This document shows, piece after piece, positions 1 through 12,600 of a DNA stretch of 64,000 bases. Within the stretch, counting starts at the first letter, position 1. Each line of letters begins with the position of its first letter. The notes beneath the pieces were generated by a model. The model was not told the DNA's origin and did no database searches. It worked only from the letters and a program-made list of their open reading frames with translations. The position numbers and the translations under genes were made by a program. The DNA is from Lamellibrachia satsuma (Eukaryota > Annelida > Polychaeta > Sabellida > Siboglinidae). The stretch is from assembly GCA_033239005.1 (NCBI GenBank), contig BSQZ01000026.1, positions 3,217,001-3,281,000 of the forward strand, in the 5' to 3' direction.

Positions 1-564
1 CTAACATCTCATGACCTCGAAAACATACCGTAAATAAACGGAAATAGTTAGCAACGTTCCGCATATGGAAACACTGGATCACCCCTCTGACGTCATGTTC
101 ATATGAAAACTGCTCTTAGCAATAGAACAATCATACATCGTAATTACCGAAGACTCATATTGCAATTGTCGAAATTGAGCAGCTCTGATGCAAGGTGTAA
201 CAACAGAATCGAACGATCACTTTCACTTACGTTTCCAGATTGTCATGAACACAGCAATGCGTCCCGTTGGCTTCTTGCGAATCAGTCGACAGTCGAGTAA
301 ATACGGAGCGCGACGACAAGCAGTAATTACATCTCGACGTCAACTAACTGGTGTTGCCTGTCTTCTCTGACTCTGGTCGCCGCATGGCTAATTCCATTGG
401 CGTCATCCAGTTCCAGTAACGTGCAGGAGTTACACGTCATACTACGTAGGTGGCGTGGCAGTTCCTTCTCAGATTTTGATCACGTTACGCGTAACACAAT
501 TCCGGGAGGTGTTTTAGGGTGATGTGCTAAACCTCAGGTCAGCCGTGTTATTTAAGCGTACATT

Positions 565-597
<33 letters not shown>

Positions 598-2221
598 TAG
601 TAATTAGTCAACTGTATTAGCATTTAAACAAATTTGAATGAGAGGGTTCCGTTCTAATACCGAATAGTTTCGATTATTACAAACATAAAATACTAATAAT
701 TATTATTATTATCAACTGATTGTGGAAATGCCATTGGACAGATATCTGAGACGGGCGGGCCAAACAAAGATTATACATTGTTGTAAGTGAAAGACTTCCT
801 TGGCCACATGCCGTCTGCAGATCATTGCTGTTGATGGCAATCTTGCTAAAACTCTTGTTAAATAAGTAAACGACTGAGCGAAAATACTAACCTTCTTGAT
901 TCTGGGAATGTGTCCAAAGATTCTAGAGCAGCGTCAGTCTCAATGGTAGTGCTACATTTTGGTGCGGTTCAACGTACTAGAACATTCCACCTATGAAATT
1001 GGGCTACGCGCCCGCCCGCAAGGTGCCGTGACTTGCACGGGTGAAGCGGGCTCACTTTTGTCAGTGGTGGCCAATATAGCATTTCCTGGCGTCTTTGGAA
1101 ATTTTTCCTACGATTTATTTAACTATTCAGAGCACATTAAATACCAAATACGATTAGCTACAACGTGAAATTTGTGAAAACGTCAGCCCTCTTTTTTGAG
1201 GAAAAAAAACACTCAAACTTATTAGCCCTCAATGTCGATGGCTCGGTGACTTTGATTTTTTTTAAGTTGGTGCGTTGGGCGTTGTGACTGCCGCGTTGTT
1301 ACGCGAGTCAGCAGCTGTCATTTGAAAGTTCTAGTGCACTGGCACAGAAAGACACATTAGGCTCTATTCACTTCTTCAATGCAAAAATCCTGAGCAAGGT
1401 TTCACACGTGGCACGCAGTCCACACTTCAAAATGGGATCTTCGTGATAAATAACATTATTAGCCTGCAAACTTGTTGACTCGAGTCATAGTGGCTGACTC
1501 GAGTCATAGTGGCTGACTCGAGTCATAGTGGCTGATTCGAGTCATAGTGGCTGATTCGAGTCGCACTGGAGTCGCCCACGTTCAGGACTTGCGACTTGAC
1601 TCGATACTTGACATGCACTTGGAAGTCATTGACTTGAGACTTAATTTGCCTTGCATTTCATCGACTTATGACTTGACTTAACTTTCCAGTGTGTGACTTG
1701 CCAACAAGTCTGTTAGTCTGTCTCCCGCATAGACTGTTCCTGCAGCCTACGCGATCGGACGTTTCCTGGTCGGGAAGACCTGGACTTCCGGTCGGACAGA
1801 CGCGCTGTCGTAATTGTGCTCACTCGTTAGCTTCTTCCTGTGCGCAATTATCGCCTACGTCATGACTAATTTAGAGAGCACGTCTAGGATAGACACACTG
1901 AAAGTTACAGTCGGGATATAAACGGTTTAATGGATAACTAAGCAGTACTCATCATAAAGCAAAAATATGACGAATCGATGACGTCGGGTTTTAACCTGCA
2001 GAAAGCCAGAAACTTACAGGTTTTGTCTGCATGTACCGTAAAAGGCTCTCAAAACATGTTTAATACCTGTCGCTGTTTTTATGTCGCTGTACCCGACACG
2101 AAAATGCATTTGATGCGGCGAATTACACTGACACGGACATCTCTAAAGGTGTTCAGTCCTAAACACAGGCTACAGACGAACAATTTGAGAGACAGGTTAA
2201 GAACCCAACACTTTACGTTGA
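1..2221. other. Non-coding stretch with small simple repeats
   Basis: No open frame here resembles a known protein. It contains a short (AAT)n tract near 568-597 and the 19-bp tandem repeat listed separately at 1477-1562. Nothing else is recognisable. Confidence 0.6.
1477..1562. repeat. 19-bp tandem repeat, about 4.5 copies
   Basis: The unit GACTCGAGTCATAGTGGCT repeats head to tail. The last copies carry GATTCGAGTC instead of GACTCGAGTC. The unit contains the palindrome GACTCGAGTC. No coding potential is seen. Confidence 0.9.
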
Positions 2222-2401
2222 CAAAACGGTGCTCTGTTGCTCAGAGGTTAGAACATCGGACTCGCAGGATTGGTGGTGGATATGTGCGAACGGATATTGT
2301 ACGCGAAGTAATTGCAGCGTGGCTGAATGCTTCCCGGAGAAGTCGCGTTGGCGTTGGAATGAACAGGTCTGCCAGGGGGTGAAGTGTAAAGGGCTTTGAG
2401 T
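2222..2401 (+). repeat. tRNA-derived SINE copy (forward)
   Basis: The 5' part reads like a tRNA head: an A-box-like TGCTCAGAGGTT near 2236-2247, followed by AGAACATCGGACTCGC. The 3' part (GGTCTGCCAGG, then GTGAAGTGTAAAGGGCTTTGAG) matches the 3' parts of the copies at 8911, 26818 and 32230 in this window. A tail ending in GTAAAGCGCTTTGAG is known from several SINE families that borrow LINE 3' ends. The middle segment seen at 26818-27092 is shortened here. It is a dispersed repeat, not a functional tRNA gene, because no acceptor stem can be drawn. Confidence 0.65.
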
Positions 2402-2687
2402 GGAAACAAAGACGGATGAACTCACTTTTACTACAGCTGAGGATTATTTAAAAATCAAGTTGCAAACAGACCTTGTCAAATGCTACCTCATTAAAAAAAA
2501 GTATTAAAGCGTTTGTTTGCAACATTCATTTGCCGGCGCCATATAAGTTATCATAAAGTGTATATAAACAAAGGCATACATTTAGTATATGTTCGCAATT
2601 TGATAAAATCGTGACCCGATCACGTCTGAGGTAAAACATTATCGTGAAAGAAATAGACGGCAATAACCCATACGATGTTTTTAACTC

Positions 2688-2728
2688 ATGCATAACACCA
2701 GCATAACACCAGCATAACACCAGCATAC
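2688..2728. repeat. 11-bp tandem repeat (CATAACACCAG), about 4 copies
   Basis: A short perfect head-to-tail repeat just upstream of the LINE fragment. It encodes nothing recognisable. Confidence 0.85.
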
Positions 2729-2744
2729 CTATAGAAACCATGGC

Positions 2745-4352
2745 GATGACAGAAAAACAAGAGACTGCAAGTTTGCGAGAATAACTGTGTGAGAAGAATT
2801 GCGGGAGTGAAAAGAATAGACAAGTGAAGAATGGCGGAGCTGAGGGAGGAAGTTGGTGTGAGAGAAAGTCTCACGAGGAAGTTGGTGTGAGAGAGAGTCT
2901 CACGAGGAAGTTGGTGAGAGAGAGAGTCTCACGAGGAAGTTGGTGTGAGAGAGAGTCTCACGAGGAAGTTGGTGAGAGAGAGAGAGAGTCTCGCGAGGAA
3001 GTTGGTGAGAGAGAGAGTCTCACGAGGAAGTTGGTGTGAGAGAGAGTCTCACGAGGAAGTTGGTGAGAGAGAGAGTCTCACGAGGAAGTTGGTGAGAGAG
3101 AGAGTCTCACGAGGAAGTTGGTGTGAGAGAGAGTCTCACGAGGAAGTTGGTGTGAGAGAGAGTCTCACGAGGAAGTTGGTGTGAGAGAGAGTCTCACGAG
3201 GAAGTTGGTGTGAGAGAGAGTCTCACGAGGAAGTTGGTGAGAGAGAGAGAGTCTCACGAGGAAGTTGGTATGAGAGAGAGTCTCACGAGGAAGTTGGTGT
3301 GAGAGAGCGTCTCACGAGGAAGTTGGTGTGAGAGAGTCTCACGAGGAAGTTGGTGAGAGAGAGAGTCTCACGAGGAAGTTGGTGTGAGAGAGAGTCTCGC
3401 GAGGAAGTTGGTGAGAGAGAGAGTCTCACGAGGAAGTTGGTGAGAGAGAGTCTCACGAGGAAGTTGGTATGAGAGAGAGTCTCACGAGGAAGTTGGTGTG
3501 AGAGAGAGTCTCACGAGGAAGTTGGTGTGAGAGAGAGTCTCACGAGGAAGTTGGTATGAGAGAGAGTCTCACGAGGAAGTTGGTGAGAGAGAGAGAGTCT
3601 CACGAGGAAGTTGGTGAGAGAGAGAGTCTCACGAGGAAGTTGGTGTGAGAGAGAGTCTCACGAGGAAGTTGGTATGAGAGAGAGTCTCACGAGGAAGTTG
3701 GTGAGAGAGAGAGTCTCACGAGGAAGTTGGTGAGAGAGAGAGTCTCACGAGGAAGTTGGTGTGAGAGAGAGTCTCACGAGGAAGTTGGTGTGAGAGAGAG
3801 TCTCACGAGGAAGTTGGTATGAGAGAGAGTCTCACGAGGAAGTTGGTGAGAGAGAGAGAGTCTCACGAGGAAGTTGGTGAGAGAGAGAGTCTCACGAGGA
3901 AGTTGGTGTGAGAGAGAGAGTCTCACGAGGAAGTTGGTGTGAGAGAGAGTCTCACGAGGAAGTTGGTGAGAGAGAGAGTCTCACGAGGAAGTTGGTATGA
4001 GAGAGAGTCTCACGAGGAAGTTGGTGTGAGAGAGAGTCTCACGAGGAAGTTGGTGTGAGAGAGAGTCTCACGAGGAAGTTGGTGTGAGAGAGAGTCTCAC
4101 GAGGAAGTTGGTGTAAAAGAAAGTCTCACAACGAAGCTGGTGAGGAGCCGGCTAAAGTGGGCTGGACACGTGGAAAGAATGGAAGGGGAACGGTTGACGA
4201 AGAGAGCGGATGGGCTTGGAGTGGAGGGTAGAAGGAAAAGATGAAGACCGAGATGGGAGGACTGCGTGAAGAGAGATTTAGTGGGAGTGGGAGGGGAATG
4301 GAGAATGAGGGCGAGGGATAGAGGGAGTGGAGATGATTGGTGGAGAAGGTAG
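2745..4352 (+). pseudogene. 3' end of a non-LTR retrotransposon ORF, split by a minisatellite
   Basis: The flanks of the 29-bp array form one protein. Before the array the frame reads VCENNCVRRIAGVKRIDK, a stop, then RMAELREEVGVRESLTRKLV. After it comes RSRLKWAGHVERM, then RPRWEDCVKRDL, a W-x-x-A/R-DR segment, and WWRR followed by TAG at 4350-4352. This is the conserved C-terminal tail after the reverse transcriptase in many LINE ORF2 proteins (RLRW-GHV-RM, then RPR-RW-DCV--D). In-frame stops are TGA before RMAEL and TGA at 4242-4244. The reverse transcriptase itself is absent, so the copy is 5'-truncated and dead. The LINE clade cannot be fixed from this tail alone. Confidence 0.8.
2846..4129. 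repeat. 29-bp minisatellite (about 44 copies) inside the LINE ORF
   Basis: The unit is GAGGAAGTTGGTG followed by TGAGAGAGAGTCTCAC, with small length variants. It repeats from 2846 to 4129. Each unit carries the inverted repeat GTGAGA/TCTCAC around a GAGAG loop. Translated in the LINE frame, the first and last copies encode the LINE residues EEVG-VRESLT-RKLV, so the array is an amplified piece of the LINE ORF. Because 29 is not a multiple of three, the array destroys that ORF. Short open frames in it are a by-product of repetition. Confidence 0.95.
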
Positions 4353-7040
4353 TAAAACGGGACTAGTTATGAAGAAGAAGGGGAAACAAATCGACGACCG
4401 GTGTCCGGACCAGCCTCACCCGGGACTACAGGGGAAATGAGGAGAGCAACAATAACCTATGGCAGTATCGACAGTTTAATGATGCACCGAGTGGGTGAAC
4501 AACCTTATTTATATGTATGAAAACAATTGTGTTTCCTATATGATGATCAGCAACTTGTCGAGCTGTTCATGTTGATTCATTACACCGAAGCCAAGTCCAT
4601 TTTTATCGATAAGAGGCCTCGGGTGCATTATGTGCCACGGGTTACAGGGACACATGGGGCACGCATTGTTATGAATATCCAGAAAGAAAATGTCATGTTG
4701 CTATTTCTGGTTGGGAGCAAACCATATCAACGGTCGAGAATGTAGGCCTGCGTTAATTTTCGATCAACTGCCTTATGAAATGTTAATACATTTATGATAT
4801 GTTTATGCTCTATCAAAATGGTTCGAATTAACGGCAATCATTGAGCTTCGTTTGACCATTGTGTTAGTACATGTACTTGTACTTAAGTGCTTCAAAAAAG
4901 AGGATTATTATTTGCTATTTTGGTGCCTTGCAAATGGTGGGTTGGTTGAATGGTACGATCCATGACGTTTCAATGGGGATTAGGTGCCGATTGGAACTAT
5001 TCATTGATCAAAGCGGGACAGTTGTTTGCTTACATTACAGATGCCTGTAGATATTAACGAAGACGCCATTCGTGGTCACTGCGTGTAAAAATAGTGTCGT
5101 TAAGCACAAGCTCATATTCGAGCAATTTACGACAAACATGTTTAACATATCGCTAGAACTTTAACCGAGCATCTTTAGAGCCGCTGCACGATTGGAGCTG
5201 AGCATATAAGACAATATGAGGCAAATTAAAAGTCTGGAGGTATACTATATCCTGGCTCGAACACGATTTATCCCGAAAATATCTATATTAAGAGATACAA
5301 AATCGTTAGGGCACGTTGTCATATTCTAGATAAACTTAATTTGTTTACTGTAAGCGTGGAACAACCCTCACTGCTAAAGTAGCATACTTTAAATTCCGTA
5401 CCATTGAGATGCATATACACAGGCCGTTTAGTTGTCACCCAGGTTACAACGCCTCGTCGCACATTCGGTAAATATTTACGAATTAGTCAAATGCAGCTTG
5501 AATAGACTCGATGTTTGCTTAACGGATCAGAACGGCTGTTTTGTTTCTCTTAAATCATTCCACCGAATCGCGTTTCGACAGGTGTAATTGAATGTGAAAG
5601 CTAATTGAATTCGTCTCCGAGGTCTGGTAGTAATTCCGTCAATTGTGCTATGGCGCTCATGTTAGGTGATTATTTCGTAATCAATATACAGCGTATCTAT
5701 CAAACATTCTCTACATATAACGTGGCATTTACGACATTGCGTTATAGTCTAGTCAGGTCGGGTCATTATTAAACTGTTTATTAACAACAGGAAACTTTCG
5801 ATTATGAGAACCATAATGCCCGTTCCGCCGGTTATTTATTACGGACGAGCTTGTTTAATACATTCGCTACGTGTTGACTTTGCGACAAAATGTGAGCACC
5901 GATGAGCACCGATGAGCACCGATGAGCACCGATGAGCAACGCTGTAGTACATCATCAACGACTGGATTACGACCTTGTTGGCATTTACGTTTTGCAGAAC
6001 TTAGCGAATATTACATTTACTTAGTATTCCAATAATAGTCCTGCTCACCATCGCCGTAAGTGTCAATATTATTTTAATATTCCATATCGATCTTTATCCA
6101 AAACTATGAACATACACATCTAAGGGGAAATTTAAGAAATATTGTTGACAGACGAAACAACTGCGGCTAAATATTTTACAGAGCAACTAACGTCCCTAAC
6201 AATGCATGCCTTCTTAAAATAATGGTATTTCTTTGAGAGCTAAATTATCGAAGGACGAAGCGTGTCGACAAAAACGTTAATAGTGCACATTTTTTGCGGA
6301 CTAATGGCACTAACGTATTTCTTGAGATGGAGACTATGTCCATGGAAAGCTCTAACTGACAGTGGACGACTCACTTATTAGCAGAAGATCACGAATTCCT
6401 AATACAACGTCGTTTTCGAAACAATACTAGCTGTTAACGAAACCTATCTCCAAACATTCACATGACGTCATCGAACACGTGCCGACAGCTTTTGATGCAA
6501 ATGAACTTAATTATTAAACATCGGAGTTTTGTTTGTGACAGTTTTGCATGAGATGGTTGTGATAAATATGTTGGCGCATATTTTCTAACCCGCCAAATGA
6601 AAGACCGAAACCGAGGCTAACATGGAGTCTTGTAGTATATAGTGCATAAGAAATACGGCAATAGTTAATGAAACATTTTGGTTCCAGTTACAAATATAAA
6701 TCTGTGCACGGACTACACCTCAAAACAGAGATATACTCTAGAGACAATTATTATTGTAGTGGCATTTAAAATGGAAAAATCGAAAAGCTTCATGCAAATC
6801 ACTTCGGACCAGAGCAATTTAATTATGTCAAGCAGCTAGTTCTCTTAAGCGGCGCACTTTAAATTCAGCGGTAATAATGATTCCGTCGCTGCCTGTTTAA
6901 TTATTTGACTTTATTAAACCGCCGATTTTGCTATCCGTGTTTCTGTTACGCAGAGTATTTCCCAAATGTTTTGAGTTTTCAATACTGCGGGCAACCAGGT
7001 AGTAATCTCACTAACGACTCGGTCACTCACTCAAATCATT
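4353..7040. other. Non-coding stretch, no gene seen
   Basis: Moderately AT-rich unique sequence. The only tandem structure is a 10-bp repeat (GATGAGCACC, about 4.5 copies) at 5893-5937. No open frame resembles a known domain. Confidence 0.6.
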
Positions 7041-7043
7041 AAC

Positions 7044-7136
7044 GCCCCACTCACTCACTCACTCACTCACTCACTCACTCACTCACTCACTCACTCACTC
7101 ACCCACTCACTCACTCACTCACTCACTCACTCATTC
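7044..7136. repeat. (ACTC)n microsatellite
   Basis: About 90 bp of CACT/ACTC tetranucleotide with one CCCACT interruption. Confidence 0.95.
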
Positions 7137-7931
7137 ATCTTACTAACGAGAAATCTGACCCATACTTCGTTCAATAATTGCATTCGGTCTTTTACTTGGA
7201 TGAAATGCATGTTCACGAAGCTCCGTGTTTGCCAATAAAGCAACTCACTAATACATTGAAATACCAAAATGAGCACCAGTGGCACCAACCACAATAAATA
7301 CATATTGATCAAATGTGGCGAGACAGCCTTCTCAGTTATTTTCGTATTCCGCAAATCAATCCCGAGAACGCGCCTCCGGGCACGGAACACCGTTTCGTTA
7401 CCAGGTGTGGAAGTTTTGTGTTGTATCGAAACACGTAGTCGTGTAGCTAAACCACACCCAGTAGACCCGAAGGACTCAATGAAATCAACTGTGTTCGCAT
7501 CTCGAAAGGGTCATTGACCGCACAGGGGATATTAATTGAATAAGCTAGTGATCACGTATGAATTATTGAAGAGATAATCCATGACGGCCGCCAAAAACAA
7601 TCAACAAACAACTGTGATAAAAACATGAAGTAAAAAACTAAACATGTTTTTGGACAAAACGAACTCATTTTTACATTTGATCATTCTTCAAAATCAAGAT
7701 GGCTGTCACTATTTCCTCCATGACAAAACATACATTATATTACTTCACAATATCAATTTAACTAAAATACATTGTGGTCCAGCATATCATATGTTTTCAG
7801 GACATAAAAGCCAATGATGAAATATTCACGTACATTCGTTTTGAATTCGTCAAGTTAAATGCCAATGTTGTTTCGTTGATTCTTCGGAACCATTTTGGAC
7901 GCTATATTGCTTCAAACGCATAAATGCAACA
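7137..7931. other. Non-coding stretch, nothing recognised
   Basis: Unique sequence with overlapping open frames of 80-87 codons on both strands around 7127-7517. None has a recognisable motif. Confidence 0.55.
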
Positions 7932-7935
7932 TTAA

Positions 7936-8207
7936 CAGTAGCAGCAGCAGTAGCAGTAGCATTAATAACAGTAGCAGCAGCAGTAGCAGTAATAACCATA
8001 TCAGTAGCATTAATAGCAGTAGCAGTAATAGCAGTAACAGTTTCATTAATAGCCATAGCAGTAGTATTATTATATCCATAGCAGTAGTATTATTATATCC
8101 ATAGCAGTATTATTATTATATCCATAGCAGTAGTATTATTATATCCATAGCAGTATTATTATTATATCCATAGCAGTAGTATTATTATATCCACAGCAGT
8201 AGTATTA
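7936..8207. repeat. AGC/AGT trinucleotide tract followed by a ~24-bp repeat
   Basis: An imperfect (AGCAGT)n tract runs to about 8050. It then becomes roughly six copies of a 23-26 bp unit built on CCATAGCAGTAGTATTATTA. Poly-Ser and poly-Ala frames here are artefacts of the trinucleotide. Confidence 0.9.
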
Positions 8208-9609
8208 TTTTCATATGATGAACATTATAATAAATGATGACGAAGATGGCGATTGTTTTTATTTTTATGGACCTATGGAACGGTCGCCTAATGATATGAC
8301 TCGATTAACCATGTCATACATCCTCTTTTGTCCTCTGTATCACAACAGCGCTTCGTCTGGGGACGAGCTCTCCAAACTTAAGTGGGAAATAACTTCGTCA
8401 TATCCGGTGCAAATTGAATCACGTGATGAAAACACCTCATCGGGTGGATCCATTCATAATTGGTCCTATGCACTAACATGAAAGTCGTGTAACTGAATAT
8501 AAACAGGTTCATAATAAATTTATGAAATGCATGTTTGCAGTTCGTGGATTTAGTTTGGAGCCACAAAGTAGGATCGCTCTTTGCAATAGACAACGAGCTG
8601 TCTGAAGTTACGCAGTGTGTAGTCCCTCTAATCACTCTGCGATTGGCCGTTGCCATAGTTACTTCCTTTTTAAACTCGTATTGATTCATATTTCAGCTAA
8701 AGCTTACCACCATACTCATTTTAAATGCACACCGTCGCTGTTAGCATAATTAGTTAAGCATTGAACCACGCAACTGGTTAAAACCACCGCTATTCGCTTT
8801 TCTGTTTTGGTATACATACTTTACTTACATTAAGTGTGCGCATTTTAAAGAATACAGTTGAATTAAACTTACCAATAAAGCAAATACAATACTTTACGTA
8901 GTAGCAGAATGTAGTGCTTCCCAGAGAAGTCGAGATAGCGTTGGAATGAACAGGTCTGCCAGGAAGTGAAGTGTAAAACGCTTTGAACAGCCCCAAGGGC
9001 TGGATACCGCGCATATTTACAGAACGCACATTTTACCTTTAGCATATCAAATGAGCGTCTGCATCATATGTTGATCAAAAACGACATGTTGGGTTTGTGT
9101 TAGCCATAAAAGCTTTACTCGTTTTGTCGGTGAGAACCAAGTGTTTCGGTACGCTCAACAAACGTTTCATCTAGGATAATGTAACACATGTCTTGCCTAT
9201 TTGTACGGGACGGATTCCAATAATGTAGACGCCTCGGTTCAACGAAGCAAACGCGACTTTGTGGCCTTATGTTTAAGTAAGGTACCATAATGTATACAAA
9301 CAATACAATGAAACACGACATTGTTAGCACTGGCACTTTACACTATAGCTGCTATACTGATATGACCTTATTTGAAGACGGATACAGAATATTTTTTATT
9401 TTTGAATAATTACAGAGATATTGAATTACAGAGATATTAAGCATCAAGATGAAAGCTAAAAACCACATGACGTCACCAGAAAGAGAATAATTATAAGATG
9501 TATAATAAAATATATAATGAAAGTGGAAACGAAAAGGTGAAATAGCGATATTTCAACTATTAATACAGGAGTACTTTGGACAAGAGAAACCAAAGACAGC
9601 CAAATGTGG
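8208..9609. other. Non-coding stretch with a SINE tail
   Basis: Open frames of 70-103 codons (for example 8378-8689 minus) have no recognisable domains. The only identified item is the SINE 3' fragment at 8911-8997. Confidence 0.55.
8911..8997 (+). repeat. SINE 3' fragment
   Basis: GTAGTGCTTCCCAGAGAAGTC, then GGAATGAACAGGTCTGCCAGG and GTGAAGTGTAAAACGCTTTGAAC. These match the 3' half of the SINE copies at 2222-2401 and (reverse) 26818-27092. Confidence 0.65.
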
Positions 9610-12600
9610 AAAGATCTAGTGACGGCTACGCCCTGAAGTGGGTGGACAAGGCCTGCGTGAAAGGTCTAGTAGAGGGCCACATTATGTAGTGGGTGAACAA
9701 GGCCTGCGTGAAAGGTCTAGTAGAGGGCCACATTATGTAGTGGGTGAACAAGGCCTGCGTGAAAGGTCTAGTAGAGGGCCACATTATGTAGTGGGTGGAC
9801 AAGGCCTGCGTGAAAGGTCTAGTAGACGGCTACGCCCTGCAGTGGATGGACAAGGCCTGCGTGAAAGGTCTAGTAGAGGGCAACATTATGTAGTGGGTGA
9901 ACAAGGCCTGCGTGAAAGGTCTAGTAGAGGGCAACATTATGTAGTGGGTGGACAAGGCCTGCGTGAAAGGTCTAGTAGAGGGCAACATTATGTAGTGGGT
10001 GGACAAGGCCTGCGTGAAAGGTCTAGTAGAGGGCCACATTATGTAGTGGGTGAACAAGGCCTGCGTGAAAGGTCTAGTAGAGGGCCACATTATGTAGTGG
10101 GTGGACAAGGCCTGCGTGAAAGGTCTAGCAGACGGCTACGCCCTGCAGTGGATGGACAAGGCCTGCGTGAAAGGTCTAGTAGAGGGCCACATTATGTAGT
10201 GGGTGGACAAGGCCTGCGTGAAAGGTCTAGTAGAGGGCCACATTATGTAGTGGGTGAACAAGGCCTGCGTGAAAGGTCTAGTAGAGGGCCACATTATGTA
10301 GTGGGTGGACAAGGCCTGCGTGAAAGGTCTAGCAGACGGCTACGCCCTGCAGTGGATGGACAAGGCCTGCGTGAAAGGTCTAGTAGAGGGCAACATTATG
10401 TAGTGGGTGGACAAGGCCTGCGTGAAAGGTCTAGTAGAGGGCAACATTATGTAGCGGGTGGACAAGGCCTGCGTGAAAGGTCTAGTAGAGGGCAACATTA
10501 TGTAGCGGGTGGACAAGGCCTGCGTGAAAGGTCTAGTAGAGGGCCACATTATGTAGCGGGTGGACAAGGCCTGCGTGAAAGGTCTAGTAGAGGGCCACAT
10601 TATGTAGCGGGTGGACAAGGCCTGCGTGAAAGGTCTAGTAGAGGGCCACATTATGTAGCGGGTGGACAAGGCCTGCGTGAAAGGTCTAGTAGAGGGCCAC
10701 ATTATGTAGCGGGTGGACAAGGCCTGCGTGAAAGGTCTAGTAGAGGGCCACATTATGTAGTGGGTGACAAGGCCTGCGTGAAAGGTCTAGTAGAGGGCCA
10801 CATTATGTAGTGGGTGGACAAGGCCTGCGTGAAAGGTCTAGTAGAGGGCCACATTATGACGGCTACGCCCTGCAGTGGATGGACAAGGCCTGCGTGAAAG
10901 GTCTAGTAGAGGGCCACATTATGTAGTGGGTGGACAAGGCCTGCGTGAAAGGTCTAGTAGAGGGCCACATTATGTAGTGGGTGGACAAGGCCTGCGTGAA
11001 AGGTCTAGTAGAGGGCCACATTATGTAGCGGGTGGACAAGGCCTGCGTGAAAGGTCTAGTAGAGGGCCACATTATGTAGCGGGTGGACAAGGCCTGCGTG
11101 AAAGGTCTAGTAGAGGGCCACATTATGTAGTGGGTGGACAAGGCCTGCGTGAAAGGTCTAGTAGAGGGCCACATTATGTAGTGGGTGGACAAGGCCTGCG
11201 TGAAAGGTCTAGTAGAGGGCCACATTATGTAGTGGGTGGACAAGGCCTGCGTGAAAGGTCTAGTAGAGGGCCACATTATGTAGTGGGTGGACAAGGCCTG
11301 CGTGAAAGGTCTAGTAGAGGGCCACATTATGTAGTGGGTGGACAAGGCCTGCGTGAAAGGTCTAGTAGAGGGCCACATTATGTAGTGGGTGGACAAGGCC
11401 TGCGTGAAAGGTCTAGTAGAGGGCCACATTATGTAGTGGGTGGACAAGGCCTGCGTGAAAGGTCTAGTAGAGGGCCACATTATGTAGTGGGTGGACAAGG
11501 CCTGCGTGAAAGGTCTAGTAGAGGGCAACATTATGTAGTGGGTGGACAAGGCCTGCGTGAAAGGTCTAGTAGAGGGCCACATTATGTAGTGGGTGGACAA
11601 GGCCTGCGTGAAAGGTCTAGTAGAGGGCAACATTATGTAGTGGGTGGACAAGGCCTGCGTGAAAGGTCTAGTAGAGGGCCACATTATGTAGTGGGTGGAC
11701 AAGGCCTGCGTGAAAGGTCTAGTAGAGGGCCACATTATGTAGTGGGTGGACAAGGCCTGCGTGAAAGGTCTAGTAGAGGGCAACATTATGTAGTGGGTGG
11801 ACAAGGCCTGCGTGAAAGGTCTAGTAGAGGGCAACATTATGTAGTGGGTGGACAAGGCCTGCGTGAAAGGTCTAGTAGAGGGCCACATTATGTAGTGGGT
11901 GGACAAGGCCTGCGTGAAAGGTCTAGCAGACGGCACGCCCTGCAGTGGATGGACAAGGCCTGCGTGAAAGGTCTAGTAGAGGGCAACATTATGTAGTGGG
12001 TGGACAAGGCCTGCGTGAAAGGTCTAGTAGAGGGCAACATTATGTAGTGGGTGGACAAGGCCTGCGTGAAAGGTCTAGTAGAGGGCAACATTATGTAGTG
12101 GGTGGACAAGGCCTGCGTGAAAGGTCTAGTAGAGGGCCACATTATGTAGTGGGTGGACAAGGCCTGCGTGAAAGGTCTAGTAGAGGGCAACATTATGTAG
12201 TGGGTGGACAAGGCCTGCGTGAAAGGTCTAGTAGAGGGCCACATTATGTAGTGGGTGGACAAGGCCTGCGTGAAAGGTCTAGTAGAGGGCCACATTATGT
12301 AGTGGGTGGACAAGGCCTGCGTGAAAGGTCTAGTTGAGGGAAACAGTATGTAGTGGGTGGACAAGGCCTGCGTGAAAGGGCGAGTAGAGGGCAACATTAT
12401 GTAGTGGGTGGACAAGGCCTGCGTGAAACGTCCAGTAGAGGGCTACATTATGTAGTGGGTGGACAAGGCCTGCGTGAAAGGTCTAGCAGACGGCTACGCC
12501 CTGCAGTGGATGGACAAGGCCTGCGTGAAAGGTCTAGTAGAGAGCCACATTATGTAGTGGGTGGACAAGGCCTGCGTGAAAGGTCTAGTAGAGGGAAACA

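Noticed and set aside
2222..2300. Functional tRNA gene
   Set aside because: A-box-like sequence is present, but no cloverleaf or acceptor stem can be formed, and the rest matches other SINE copies.
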